This document shows, piece by piece, positions 15,124 through 25,100 of a DNA stretch of 51,045 bases. A program made the position numbers and the translations under genes. Within the stretch, counting starts at the first letter, position 1, and each line of letters opens with the position of its first letter. The notes beneath the pieces are model-generated. The model was not told where the DNA came from and ran no database searches. It worked only from the letters and a program-made list of their open reading frames with translations. The stretch is from Candidatus Poribacteria bacterium (GTDB lineage Bacteria; Poribacteria; WGA-4E; WGA-3G), in NCBI GenBank assembly GCA_022827885.1, contig JAJEIP010000024.1:1-51045 (forward strand). The letters are read 5' to 3'.

Positions 15124-16128
15124 CTACTTTAATAATTTTGCTCGGAGGTTTGGTTGGTCCAGGACCGAGGGATTTACGACGGATTCTGGTAGTTTGCCCG
15201 TTAGTACTTCCACGACACACGTGGCGGCAGCAATCTCTAAGTCAAAGATCGATTCCTCCGATATAAAAGCAGCATGCGGTGTAACGACGACGTTGTCAAG
15301 CGTAAGCAGTTCTTCGGTCTGTTCAGGTGGCTCCGTTGCCAATACGTCCACGCCTGCCCCGGCGATCTCAGCGGTGCGGACCGCAGCGGTGAGTGCATCA
15401 GTGTCTACAATACCCCCACGCGCGGTGTTAATCAGATACGCCGTCGGTTTCATCGCCCGAAATTCCGCCTCACCAAACATGCCCTGCGTTTCCGGTGTCA
15501 GTGGTGCGTGGATAGTGATGAAATCAGAAGTCGCAAGAAGTTCTGAGAACGAAACCTTTTGGGCCCCGAACCCCTGAATCAATTCGGGATCGGTCCGTGG
15601 GGAACATACGTTGATTGTAAATCCGAACGCTTTCGCCTTCGGGACAATTGACCGTGCAATCCGTCCGAATCCGATGACACCAAGCGTTTTCCCTCGAATT
15701 CTGCGCATCGAGGGTCCGATGTTCTGCTCCCATGTGCCGCCCTTGACCGCCCGATCAAAACGTGAGATTTTTCTGGCACACGCCAGCAGCAACCCCATGG
15801 CGTGGTCGGATACCTCGTCGATACAATACGCAGGGACATTGGTCACAATGATGCCGTGTTCCGTAGCGGCTTCCACATCAATGTTGTCGAGTCCGATCCC
15901 GCAACGCCCGATAATCTGACAATTTTCAGCAGCGGCGATGACAGGCGCATGCACAGGTTTCCAACAGGTGAGAATGCCGTCCATAGTCGGTGCGAGGGGT
16001 AGGAGTTCTGCCTCATCGCCAGTCTCTGCGGCGATGAGTTCCGCCCCGATCTCGGCAAGTACCTGTCGCTCAGGTTCTATAGAGGGCCAGGCGTAATCGG
16101 TGATGAGGATTTTCCAACTGTTTTGCAT
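15124..16128 (-). CDS. D-2-hydroxyacid dehydrogenase (phosphoglycerate-dehydrogenase-like)
   Basis: A 334-residue NAD-dependent enzyme of the D-isomer-specific 2-hydroxyacid dehydrogenase family. The NAD-binding loop is G-V-I-G-F-G-R-I-A; the catalytic trio is Arg in N-T-A-R-G-G-I-V-D, Glu in A-T-E-P-P-E and His in T-P-H-A-A-F. It resembles SerA/CtBP-type members without the C-terminal ACT domains. The substrate is not readable; a role next to trpB in serine supply is possible but unproven. Its start is preceded by the CCGCAAGG leader with a 12-nt spacer. Confidence 0.88.
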   Translation of the reverse strand: MQNSWKILITDYAWPSIEPERQVLAEIGAELIAAETGDEAELLPLAPTMDGILTCWKPVHAPVIAAAENCQIIGRCGIGLDNIDVEAATEHGIIVTNVPAYCIDEVSDHAMGLLLACARKISRFDRAVKGGTWEQNIGPSMRRIRGKTLGVIGFGRIARSIVPKAKAFGFTINVCSPRTDPELIQGFGAQKVSFSELLATSDFITIHAPLTPETQGMFGEAEFRAMKPTAYLINTARGGIVDTDALTAAVRTAEIAGAGVDVLATEPPEQTEELLTLDNVVVTPHAAFISEESIFDLEIAAATCVVEVLTGKLPESVVNPSVLDQPNLRAKLLK

Positions 16129-16148
16129 ATTTTAATTTTACCTTGCGG
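16129..16148 (-). promoter_or_regulatory. CCGCAAGG-N12 translation leader, copy a
   Basis: On the minus strand CCGCAAGG is followed by 12 nt (TAAAATTAAAAT) and the ATG of the hydroxyacid dehydrogenase. AAGG can serve as Shine-Dalgarno. The same block with the same spacing occurs at four other places in the window. Confidence 0.65.
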
Positions 16149-16204
16149 AAGAACGACGTGGGCTTGAATCACTGATGTGCTTTTCTGAAATCCGCCCTCT
16201 GTGC

Positions 16205-16223
16205 GGGCGAGGTGACCTCGCCC
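16205..16223. repeat. Dispersed hairpin, GGGCGAGGT stem
   Basis: GGGCGAGGT, one base, ACCTCGCCC: a perfect 9-bp stem, followed by CCTACG. It belongs to a family of intergenic palindromes with differing stems. It lies between the FAD oxidase gene and the dehydrogenase gene. Confidence 0.75.
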
Positions 16224-16297
16224 CTACGCGTTACGGACTACGGTTTTGGAAGAGTGCACAGTTATTTCTTTCTCCTACAGGATTTAAAAAAAAGCAT

Positions 16298-17680
16298 CTA
16301 CAAGAAGACCTTGCCAGGGTTCATTAAGTTTAGGGGATCCAAAGCGTGTTTGATAGCACGCATTAAATCGATTGCGGATCCGTGTTCCTTTTCGAGTGCT
16401 TTTCGTTTGCCGATACCGACACCGTGTTCGCCGGTGCAGGTGCCGCCCCTCTCTAAAGCGATGTCTACAATCTGATGGCTGAGGTGTTGCGCCTCTGCCA
16501 ATTCATCGGCGTTATCCGCTTCAAGCGGGAAGACGACATGAAAATTCCCATCTCCAACGTGTCCGAGAAGGGACGGATCAAGGCTCGATTCAGCGAGGAG
16601 CGCTTTCGTTTTGGCGATGCATTCGGCGAGCTCGGATATTGGGACACAGACATCAGTGACGTAACCGACGGAACCGGGACGGCGGTTCAAAGCGGCATAG
16701 TAGCTATCGTATCGGGCTTGCCAGAGGCGTTTGCGTTCGTTTTCGTGTGTTGCCCATCGGAAATCGCCACTCCCATGTGCTGCTGCGATGGTCCCAGCAA
16801 CCTCTGAACTCTCTGCGACGGTGTGCTTAGAACCGTGAAATTCAAAGAAGAGCGTGGGTGCGACTTGGTATGCTAACCCGGCGTATGCGTTGACGGCATC
16901 CATCTGGCGCTCATCTAAAAGTTCAATACGGGCAATACTCACCCCTGCCCCCATGAGCGCAATAACGGTGTCCACTGCTGCATCTACGGTTGGGAAAGCG
17001 CAGACAGCGGATGCTACGGCTTCCGGTAACCGTGTCAACTTGAGCGTGATTTCCGTGATGATCCCGAGGGTGCCTTCAGAACCGATGAAAAGCCGCGTGA
17101 GATCGTAGCCTGCAGCAGACTTCCGCGCCCTGCTCCCTGTCCGAACGATGGATCCATCGGCAGTGACAACAGTCAAACCGAGGACGTTATCGAGCATCGT
17201 GCCGTATCGGACAGCACTGGTGCCGGAGGCGCGTGTGGCTGTCATCCCGCCCAATGAGGCATCCGCACCGGGATCGACGGAAAAGTGGAGTTGTGTGCCG
17301 ATCTCTGCGAGATGTGTGTTCAATTGCAGGCGCGTTACACCGGCTTGGACGGTGGCATCTCTGTCGTCGTGGCTGACGCGGAGGATGCGGTTCATATCGT
17401 TTAGCGCGATGCAGAGCGCGCCTTCGGTTGTGACGACAGCACCTTCAACGCCGGTCCCCGTTCCGTAGGGGACTATCGGCATCTTATATTTTGCGCAGAT
17501 TTTGACAATTTCGGCGACTTCGGCGTTGGTTTTCGGGAAAGCGACGGCATCCGGGAGCGCGCCGCGGTGATAGGAGGCATCGCGAGCGTGTGCGTCTCGA
17601 ACAGCGTCGTCCACGCTGAAGCGTGTTCCGAGAAGATTATTGAGTTCCTTATGGGAATGTTTTAAGTCGTGTTGATTCAT
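16298..17680 (-). CDS. FAD-linked oxidase, D-lactate dehydrogenase / GlcD type
   Basis: A 460-residue flavoprotein of the FAD_binding_4 / FAD-oxidase C-terminal type. The FAD-binding part shows V-P-Y-G-T-G-T-G-V-E-G-A and D-P-G-A-D-A-S-L-G-G-M; the C-terminal part has H-V-G-D-G-N-F-H-V and G-E-H-G-V-G-I-G-K-R. Family members oxidise D-lactate or glycolate and pass electrons to cytochrome or quinone. D-lactate dehydrogenase (cytochrome-type) and the glycolate oxidase GlcD subunit cannot be told apart from sequence alone; no glcE/glcF genes are adjacent, favouring the one-subunit D-lactate type. It lies upstream of the hydroxyacid dehydrogenase on the same strand. Confidence 0.88.
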   Translation of the reverse strand: MNQHDLKHSHKELNNLLGTRFSVDDAVRDAHARDASYHRGALPDAVAFPKTNAEVAEIVKICAKYKMPIVPYGTGTGVEGAVVTTEGALCIALNDMNRILRVSHDDRDATVQAGVTRLQLNTHLAEIGTQLHFSVDPGADASLGGMTATRASGTSAVRYGTMLDNVLGLTVVTADGSIVRTGSRARKSAAGYDLTRLFIGSEGTLGIITEITLKLTRLPEAVASAVCAFPTVDAAVDTVIALMGAGVSIARIELLDERQMDAVNAYAGLAYQVAPTLFFEFHGSKHTVAESSEVAGTIAAAHGSGDFRWATHENERKRLWQARYDSYYAALNRRPGSVGYVTDVCVPISELAECIAKTKALLAESSLDPSLLGHVGDGNFHVVFPLEADNADELAEAQHLSHQIVDIALERGGTCTGEHGVGIGKRKALEKEHGSAIDLMRAIKHALDPLNLMNPGKVFL

Positions 17681-17733
17681 GCTATGGGTATTTTAGCATA
17701 ATTCGCGGGTGATGGCAAAGAAAAAAGCGGTAG

Positions 17734-18399
17734 TTACTTATTGAGAATCTGTTCTGAACGTTCCAAGGCAGCGTCAGTTTCTTTCTTGACCTTCTCAAAA
17801 TCAGCGTTGAAACGTTCTATCGCCGCATCCGTCTCTTTTTTCGTTTTCTCAAAATCAGCGTTGAAACGTTCTATCGCCGCATCCGTCTCCTGCTTGACTT
17901 TTTCAAAGTCAAGCTTGGCGCGTTCGACCGCAGCGTCTGTCTCTGCCTTAACCTTTCCGAAGTCAGAATCGGAACGTTTTACTGCTGCATTCGTCTCCTC
18001 CTGGACCCTCTCAAGATTAGCATTGAGACGTTTTATGGCGGCATCTATCTCCTTCCACACCTTCTCGAAGTCACTGTTGAAACGTTCTACGGTGGTATCT
18101 GTCTCTGCCTTCACGTCTTTGAAGTCACTGTTGAAACGTTTTACGGCGGTATCTGTTTCCTGCTTGACTTTCTTAAAATCAGCATCGAACCGTTCTATAG
18201 CGGCATCTGTCTCCTGCTTTACCTTTTCAAAGTCAGCCTTGGCGCGTTCGACCGCAGCGTCTGTCTCTTGTTTGATCGCTTCGACCTCCTGCACTTTCGA
18301 GACCGCCGCAGTATCCGTGGATTCCTCTTTGGGACTCTCACATCCGAGTGTCGAGAGGAGTAAAACAGACAAAGAAAAACAAAGAACTCGTTTAAACAT
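17734..18399 (-). CDS. Lipoprotein with nine 18-residue helical repeats
   Basis: A 221-residue protein with a lipoprotein signal peptide: charged start M-F-K-R, hydrophobic core and lipobox S-T-L-G-C with Cys20. From about residue 48 it consists of repeats of exactly 18 residues with the consensus T-D-A-A-V-E-R-A-K-A-D-F-E-K-V-K-Q-E, nine full and one partial. Eighteen residues equal five turns of an alpha helix, so one face (A/F/V/I) stays in register and a long straight amphipathic helix is predicted. This suggests a rod anchored in the membrane, possibly a periplasmic spacer or envelope linker. The 54-bp DNA repeats produce a long antisense open frame that is not a gene. A good Shine-Dalgarno (AAGGAG) supports the start. 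Confidence 0.8.
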   Translation of the reverse strand: MFKRVLCFSLSVLLLSTLGCESPKEESTDTAAVSKVQEVEAIKQETDAAVERAKADFEKVKQETDAAIERFDADFKKVKQETDTAVKRFNSDFKDVKAETDTTVERFNSDFEKVWKEIDAAIKRLNANLERVQEETNAAVKRSDSDFGKVKAETDAAVERAKLDFEKVKQETDAAIERFNADFEKTKKETDAAIERFNADFEKVKKETDAALERSEQILNK

Positions 18400-18794
18400 T
18401 AGAAATCTCCTTTTTGAAAAAAAACAAAATCTGTTGCATTCAACGTCATAAACTGTATCTCACTACTCCTTTGATACACAGATAGGCGCAATGGATAGTT
18501 TCAAATGGCTTTTTGGTGTGTTTAATGCGGGCGCGGGTTAAATCGTTCGCGTCGGGTAGTTGTAGCATTCATCAAGAAAGGCGTTGATTTTAGCAGTAAG
18601 GGTTATCACCTGGACACCCCGAACCCTGGGACCGAGGTGGACATAGCGTTTGACGATCCCCAGTATGATGACTTTATTATTTATATTTTAGCATAATTTG
18701 TGGGGGATTGCGAAGGAGAGCAAGGATACCAGAGTCATTTAATTTTCAGTTTTCCGTTGCTTTGATCGGATAGATCGGTATCCAAAGATCACTC
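18400..18794. other. Intergenic region with a decayed moxR fragment
   Basis: 395 nt between the lipoprotein and res genes. It holds the lipoprotein leader with AAGGAG, a moxR-like pseudogene fragment (18560-18660) and an A/T-rich stretch around 18675-18700 (TATTTTAGCATAATTTG) that resembles the sequence just upstream of the FAD oxidase start near 17690-17707. No intact gene is seen. Confidence 0.5.
18560..18660 (-). pseudogene. Fragment of a MoxR AAA+ ATPase gene
   Basis: Read on the minus strand this stretch gives I-V-K-R-Y-V-H-L-G-P-R-V-R-G-V-Q, then V-I-T-L-T-A-K-I-N-A-F-L-D-E. The intact MoxR of this window has I-V-K-R-Y-V-H-L-G-A-G-I-R-S-V-Q, then A-I-A-L-T-A-K-I-R-A-I-L-D-E (coded near 27683-27783). 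About 33 codons match; the ATP-binding part and both ends are missing. It is a relic of a second moxR copy or of a partial duplication. Confidence 0.75.
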
Positions 18795-21700
18795 CTACAA
18801 GAAAGGAGAATCAAGGTTCGGTCCTTGGAAGATTGGCTCAAGATAGGTGGGATCATCAGTGCGGAAAAGGATATGCCATTTTTCCGCAAATTCTGGTCTA
18901 TCTATACCTTCTCTGCGACGGAGTGCTTGAAAATCAGTTTTTGAGATGATAAAGGAATCCATCTGAACGTGTTCACCGCGGAAGCGTTCATAAGAAAGAG
19001 TCCGTAGTCTTTTGAAGAGGGTGATTTTCTCGTTGTGCTCGTTGACAGCATCATGTACCATCCCATGTGGTTCGATGAAAACGATACGTTGTTTCGCGCC
19101 TTCGGTTATCCAAAGAATAAAGTCGGGATAAAAGCCCTCGTTCTGATAGAAGCCAATACCTTTGCCTCGACTCTGGTTACGTAAAAGAAAAACCTCCTTT
19201 TCAGTGAAAAGTGTTTCGCGTTGCTGACGGACGTAACTGCGCAGATCTTCTACAAAAAGTTTCTCACTTTCTTCTAAGGCAGGCGGTGTGGTTCGCCACA
19301 AATCATTGGCATTGGTAATCGCCAGGAGCGGTTGATAGAGGTGCCGATCATTATAGGCGTTGGGTAGATCGGTTACATTAGGTCCGTATATTTCACCACT
19401 CTCTATTAGATTTTGGATTTGGGGTTCAAGTTCATGTGCTTCGTCTCGGGAAATATAGATACTCCAATCTGTGAAGTTATCATCGTCTTCTTTTAACGTG
19501 TCTAATCTTATCCTGTTACCACTCCACTGTTTCTGAATAATACGGTAGAATTTGGCGATATACTTGCGGAGCAGTGTAATGACTAATTCCTCTAAGCGAG
19601 TGATCTCTTCCAGCAATGTTGGCTTGACTTCTGATTCTGCCATGACGGTAAGGCCGTACAGTTCTTGGTCTGGATCCATGATTGTTTGAAGCGTTTGGGT
19701 ATCAAAGATGAGATTGTGAAACTGCTTTTCCTGCTTGTATTCAAGTAACTCTAAATAAATTTTTTCCCAATCTAATAACTCCAAAATTTCTTTTTTAATT
19801 TTACGCTCCAAGGTTGCTGTTGATTGACTTCCGCGGATGCCTTGTTGTGAACTGCTCCCGATAACCTCAACGATTTGTGTCGTGTGGGTGATATAGGCAG
19901 CGATATTAACACCGAGTGGGACACACTGTCCTTTAGCAGCTTCATTGTAAGAATCAACTTTCGGAACAAAAAGGCGACGCTCGAGGAAACTGTCATTTGA
20001 GATGATGGGAATCTCCATCTGGATAGGTTCATCAAGTTCTATACCTTCGCGCATGAGATAATCTCGGAATTGTGCCATAAAGTTGGCACGGACAGCGAAA
20101 ATGTTCAGGGTTTCCAGCAAAGATATATGGGGTGGATGTTCGCCATCAAGGGCAGCACTGCGTTTGAGGCTCATATCTTTTCCACGAAGGCGAACGCCTC
20201 TGCCGAAAAGTTGAATAATCTGGGAACCTTCCTGTCTACCGATATTGAGGAGTCCCATCGCAGTGACTCGCCAGCTGTCCCACCCTTCAATGAACTTTTT
20301 TGCTCCAATGAGGATATTGATCGGGCTGTCGAATTTGTTGATGCCGTTAAAAAGACTTTCCGCGAGTACATCTTCGGAATGTGTTTCAATGCCCGCATTG
20401 TCGTTTTGGACGAGTTTTTTGAAAGCGGAAGTATCCCCAATGTAGATAAGTCCAAAGTATTGACCACTGCTACTGGCTTTCAATGCAACTTCACCCGGTG
20501 CATTTCGGACATCACATAGATACAATGCCCCACTTAAACCCGTGTGAAATACCTCGTTAAGAATGTCGGTGTAAATTTGCGCTGGTGTTTCGTCAAATCC
20601 ATTGAGATAGCCAAGTCGATTTTGAAAGACATCATCGCCGTTGTCATCGGATAAGCCAGAATTGCCGCTGAGTATCTTTTCAATAGCATCAATTGCCCAA
20701 TTTCTCTCATTCTTCAGAAATTTGTGCAGAAAACGAATGACATTAAGGACATCAGAGCGGCGGCGATGGTTCTCAGTATAAACAGCATTGACTTTACTAC
20801 CCACAAACGCCCATAAAGGGGAGTCTAATCCATAGGCGCGGACAGCCTCAGTGTTTTGCTTGAAATAACAGCGTTGTTCATAAAAACTGAGGAGATTGGC
20901 TAAAAGGAGTGTTTCGGTTTGGGTCTCTTCATCTTGGCGAACGTTAAGTATACGAAAGTTCTTGCCGTATCCGTCGCTGTAGAAATATCGGTATGAGTAG
21001 TCAAAGATGATTGCTTTTCCGTATTCCTCAACGAGGTCAGCATTTTTCGCGGCTGCGAGTGCTTGTCCGAAGGTTGCGCTGTATTCAAAAGTAAAACCGG
21101 TTTCCCCGAGTTTCTCACGAATTTTGCGCCAGACTTCGCCGCCACTGCCTTTATGCCCTTCATCCACGAAGATGAGGTTGCTCCCCTCAAATGCTTCAAC
21201 TTCAACACTCTCACCTTCACCTGTTTTTTCCTCCACCAACTTTGTAATTTCGATTACCTGTATTGCGTTGCGCGTAGGCGCGAGGCGATTCCTCTCAACG
21301 TCGAAACGTTCGCACTGGATGTCGGAGTTCGCTAGTTCACGAAGGTGTTGTTCGCTTAAGCCTTCATTCGGTGTGATAAGGACAACATGGTCCAATGCCT
21401 CTTTGCCGTAGTGAAGATACTGGTGATAGTTGATGTGCATGATGAGGGTTTTGCCTGCACCCGTTGCCATCCAGAAGGCGAGTTTCTCGAGATCCGAATC
21501 CGTGAAGTTTGTATCCATAGCATCGCCAGGGGCTTTTGCATCATTACGCTTTTGGACAAAATCATTGAGTTGGCGCAGGAATTCCCTTGGTCTATTGAAT
21601 CTCCAATCCAAGAAAATTTCGGTGTAGAGCAGGGCGAGATACTGAAAATAGCGGAGAACAATTGGCTGTGAGCGTGTGTCGTTTATAACAGACAAATGTC

Positions 21701-21932
21701 GTTTGATGTTGGCATCGTAGGTTGGGAGTGCTTGTTCAATTACTGAATTTGGTGCCGCGCGATACATAAGAAATTCACAGACAGCGGAATGTCCACTTAC
21801 GTTGAAACCTTCTTCAGCATCTTTCACATCATTAAGAAGATCGAGCGTGCTTTTATATCCGAAGTGGCTGTTTAACCATGCGTGGAGCGTGAGGTGGTTG
21901 TCGAGTTTAGTATTTTGGGTGTTAAGCATCAT
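18795..21932 (-). CDS. res: Type III-like restriction subunit (helicase-nuclease, Res)
   Basis: A 1045-residue superfamily II helicase: Walker A M-A-T-G-A-G-K-T near residue 158, V-L-I-T-P-N (motif Ia-like), Walker B I-F-V-D-E-G-H near 255, then R-Q-E-G-S-Q-I-I-Q-L-F-G-R-G-V-R (motif VI). Near residue 935-955 there is a nuclease-like element, Y-P-D-F-I-L-W-I followed by I-V-F-I-E-P-H-G, matching PD...ExK with His in place of Lys. In type III systems Res cuts DNA after ATP-driven communication between sites and needs Mod. The mod gene lies 208 nt upstream on the same strand. No clear Shine-Dalgarno; an inverted repeat sits 15 nt before the start. Confidence 0.85.
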   Translation of the reverse strand: MMLNTQNTKLDNHLTLHAWLNSHFGYKSTLDLLNDVKDAEEGFNVSGHSAVCEFLMYRAAPNSVIEQALPTYDANIKRHLSVINDTRSQPIVLRYFQYLALLYTEIFLDWRFNRPREFLRQLNDFVQKRNDAKAPGDAMDTNFTDSDLEKLAFWMATGAGKTLIMHINYHQYLHYGKEALDHVVLITPNEGLSEQHLRELANSDIQCERFDVERNRLAPTRNAIQVIEITKLVEEKTGEGESVEVEAFEGSNLIFVDEGHKGSGGEVWRKIREKLGETGFTFEYSATFGQALAAAKNADLVEEYGKAIIFDYSYRYFYSDGYGKNFRILNVRQDEETQTETLLLANLLSFYEQRCYFKQNTEAVRAYGLDSPLWAFVGSKVNAVYTENHRRRSDVLNVIRFLHKFLKNERNWAIDAIEKILSGNSGLSDDNGDDVFQNRLGYLNGFDETPAQIYTDILNEVFHTGLSGALYLCDVRNAPGEVALKASSSGQYFGLIYIGDTSAFKKLVQNDNAGIETHSEDVLAESLFNGINKFDSPINILIGAKKFIEGWDSWRVTAMGLLNIGRQEGSQIIQLFGRGVRLRGKDMSLKRSAALDGEHPPHISLLETLNIFAVRANFMAQFRDYLMREGIELDEPIQMEIPIISNDSFLERRLFVPKVDSYNEAAKGQCVPLGVNIAAYITHTTQIVEVIGSSSQQGIRGSQSTATLERKIKKEILELLDWEKIYLELLEYKQEKQFHNLIFDTQTLQTIMDPDQELYGLTVMAESEVKPTLLEEITRLEELVITLLRKYIAKFYRIIQKQWSGNRIRLDTLKEDDDNFTDWSIYISRDEAHELEPQIQNLIESGEIYGPNVTDLPNAYNDRHLYQPLLAITNANDLWRTTPPALEESEKLFVEDLRSYVRQQRETLFTEKEVFLLRNQSRGKGIGFYQNEGFYPDFILWITEGAKQRIVFIEPHGMVHDAVNEHNEKITLFKRLRTLSYERFRGEHVQMDSFIISKTDFQALRRREGIDRPEFAEKWHILFRTDDPTYLEPIFQGPNLDSPFL

Positions 21933-21946
21933 GGTAATTTCTTATT

Positions 21947-21972
21947 AAAATGTTACGTTTTTATAACATTTT
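21947..21972. promoter_or_regulatory. Inverted repeat in front of res (AAAATGTTA box)
   Basis: AAAATGTTA (21947-21955), 8-nt loop, TAACATTTT (21964-21972): a perfect 9-bp inverted repeat that starts 15 nt upstream of the res ATG. A third half-site, TAACATTTTT, lies at 22088-22097, inside the same gap. This looks like an operator or a leader hairpin affecting res independently of mod. Confidence 0.45.
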
Positions 21973-22140
21973 TAAATTGGAATTTCTGCGCGGGTTTTCG
22001 GTTGGGATCCCAGTGGGGACGTGGGATTCTTAGGTGTTTCTCGGTTGCGATTCTGTGTAGGCGAAAAAATAATTTGGTGAAAAGTGTAACATTTTTCATT
22101 TTTTTGTCGGCATCTCGGATTCACTCGGATGACACGGATT

Positions 22141-25100
22141 TTACTCAGAGAACATCAACCCTTTGAAGAACGGATCCAAGGCTTCTATTTCCGGGACGAT
22201 GCTGTCTGTGTTGACATAGGTCTTGTCTGCTCCTTCTGTGAGTTTGTTTTCTTGAATGAAATTGTAATCACGTTCCCAATCTTGTCGTTCCCACCCCTCT
22301 GTCTCGCGCCAGATAATGACGACGGTTTTCTGTCCAACTGTGCTGCGGTAGATGAGGTAGCACCTATCATCATCATACAAACATCGTCGGGTTTGGACGG
22401 AGACCCCGAGGAGGTAATTGAAGGTTTCGGGTAGATCCACAGATTGTGTCTGAGTCTGCATATCTTTGACGATGTTGAGTTGATAGTTGAACGGATTTTG
22501 GAGCTTGGATATGTTTAGGAACGTTGGGCTTTCCTTTGTATCGCTTTCCAACATATAACTCAATTGGTGTTCGTCAGGTAACAGATTTTCATGTCCGGTT
22601 TCGTTGAATTCAATGTTGTTGAGGGCATCTTCATAGGATTCGATACGCTGATATTTGATGATATGGGAGAGACGACTTTCACGCGAAATCGGTTTGGCAT
22701 CTTTCCACTTTTCAGCATAGATGGCTTTTTTGACGCGCGGTTTTAGAACGGTATCAAAATGATGTCCCATCTCAATGAGGATGTATTTGCGTTTGCCGCC
22801 ATCTTGACGATTGAGGTTGATGGCAGCGTGGGCAGTGGTGCCAGAACCTGCGAAGTAATCCAGTACAGTATCATTTTTACCAAGCGAGGAAACACGAAGG
22901 CAATCCTCAATGAGATAGATGGACTTAGGAAACGGAAATGCCAACGCGTCCCCTAGCATATTTTTTAACAAACCGGTTCCATGTGTTGTCGCGGAGTATT
23001 TTGCTTTGTTTGTATCATCATTCTCGTAATTGGGGTCCTGATCCTCATCCTCTGAATATTCTATTTTACCCCACCATGTTGTTGGCAATGTTCCTTCCTC
23101 GTTTAAAAAACGTTTGAAGCGAATCGAAATATTGTCATTATTGTTTGTTTTTGCAGATATTTCAGATAATGCTAGTCTTTCTTTCAGCGTTTTAACTTCA
23201 TAGTTCCATGTCATTTCTTCACCGTTTCCGTCTATTGGCCAAACCTCCTTTTCACCAGGCCGAACTGTCTCTGCAAGGGACCATTCTCGTGAGGCGTTAC
23301 TCCAATCCATTTTGGGAATTCGAATATGGTTATCCTTGACAAAGATTGGGTAGAATAAGCGCGGCCTGGCAACCCGTAGGGCGTTAGGTCCACCGGATTT
23401 CCTGAGAGATCTCCATTGGAAACGGTGTCCATTTTTATCAACATGTCTATAGTTCTCAAGTTGTCTTTTTGTCCACTCTAGGCGACTAACTTGTGAAGCT
23501 TCGGTCATTCCAAAGAACATCGCGTATTCATGGGCAGGAGCAAAGCCCCTTGGTCTTTTACGACCGCCTGGGTTAGAACAAACTGCCACAATTCCAAGTT
23601 CGTTTTTTGGATTAAACAGATGTTGGAGAAGGTGCCGTAGGTTAAGGGCTTCTACATCATCAATTGCGGCACAAAAGATGCCATCGCTCATTAGCAATTC
23701 ATGTGAGACTGAAATTCGATCAACCATCAACGACATCCATGACGAATCCTTGTAGTTGTTTTTATACAGAATCGCGGAGGCATCAGTATTATAGGGTGGA
23801 TCAATGTAGATAGCTTTTACGGATTCGCGGTATTTTTCTCTCAACAGATTTAGACCCTGAAAGTTTTCTCCGTGAATGAGTATCCCATCCACTTGGCGAT
23901 CCAAATCGTTAAAATGCGCTAAAAGCCTATCTTTGAAGTCCGGGTCAAAGTGACAGGTATCCAAAACGAGATTCGGGTTTTCTTTGAGAAAACCAACAGA
24001 GAGCGGCTCCGAGAAGTCCATCCCGATAAGGTTATTCTCTATTTCGTGAATAGCAAAAAGATCTTTCCACTCTTCAAGTTGAGCGGTGTTCCGTGTGATT
24101 TCAGGGTAAAATTCTTCTGGAACGCGGTCGATCGTGAGGCAGTAGTCGGTGGAGAGAACAAACTTCTTTTTGAGCCAGAGACGCTTCTGGAATTCTTCAA
24201 TGTGGGAAAGAAAGTCGATGATCCGGGAAGCAATGTGGTGGATAAGTTTTGCGGTTTCAAGCCAATTGTTACTGTAAGTTAATATAGGCGTTACACCCCC
24301 CCCCCTGCTTAATTCTGAATTAACGTTCGTTAAAATCAAGCCGGATATGGGGATAACAGAGTTCTTGATGTAGGTATCCAGTTCGCGATTGAGAAACTGC
24401 TTGAGGTCTTTGTGGATGAAGAAATCTGCAGTGTTAAGGCGTGTGTAGGTTCGGAGGTGCTTCTTTAGGACGGTTACGCCATCTGTTTCTTGTGCAAGGT
24501 CGCTCAGGGCATTGTAGTGATCAGTCAAGCGCCCCATGATTTCTGGCTCGGCGGCATTAATAATTCCATTCTGTTGTTTTTGACCGCTGTAGATTTTCTT
24601 TTCTTCGTTGGTAAGCGGACGGTATTCAAATGGAATGCATACCTCATCGGTTTCTGAATTGTATTTTGTTTGTGCAGATAGGGGAACAAAAAAACGTTTC
24701 GTGCCTTTGACGTTATCCTTTTCGATATCTACATCACGAAGGTCAAAGGTAATAGTAACGCCTTGGGATTTGAATCTATAGGTAGAGAAGTGTTCACCGC
24801 TCTTGACGTAGTATTGGTCTCGGTTTGCCCAGTGGAGATAGACTTCTTCGCCGTTGTATGGGACAGCGTAGCGTTCGGTTTGGGAATAACGTCTGCGCGG
24901 GATGAAGTCCCCGTTATCGTAGTATCGGGAGAAAAAGGTCCAGAGGTGATTGAAAACGGCATTTGCGCGTTGGTCGCGATTTTGCGGGGAACCGTGTTGT
25001 TCTCTCGCTTCAAGGTATTGCTGGATAAGCGGTCTTTCTCTGTATGCCTCATTGATGAGATTGCCATCAGCATCCAACATTTCCTCTCCAAGATTGCTAC

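Noticed and set aside
17741-18451. Plus-strand frame of 236 codons opposite the 18-residue repeat lipoprotein
   Set aside because: Antisense of the 54-bp repeats: it gives a monotonous S/F/A/K pattern, with no ribosome site, while the minus strand has a signal peptide, lipobox and good Shine-Dalgarno.
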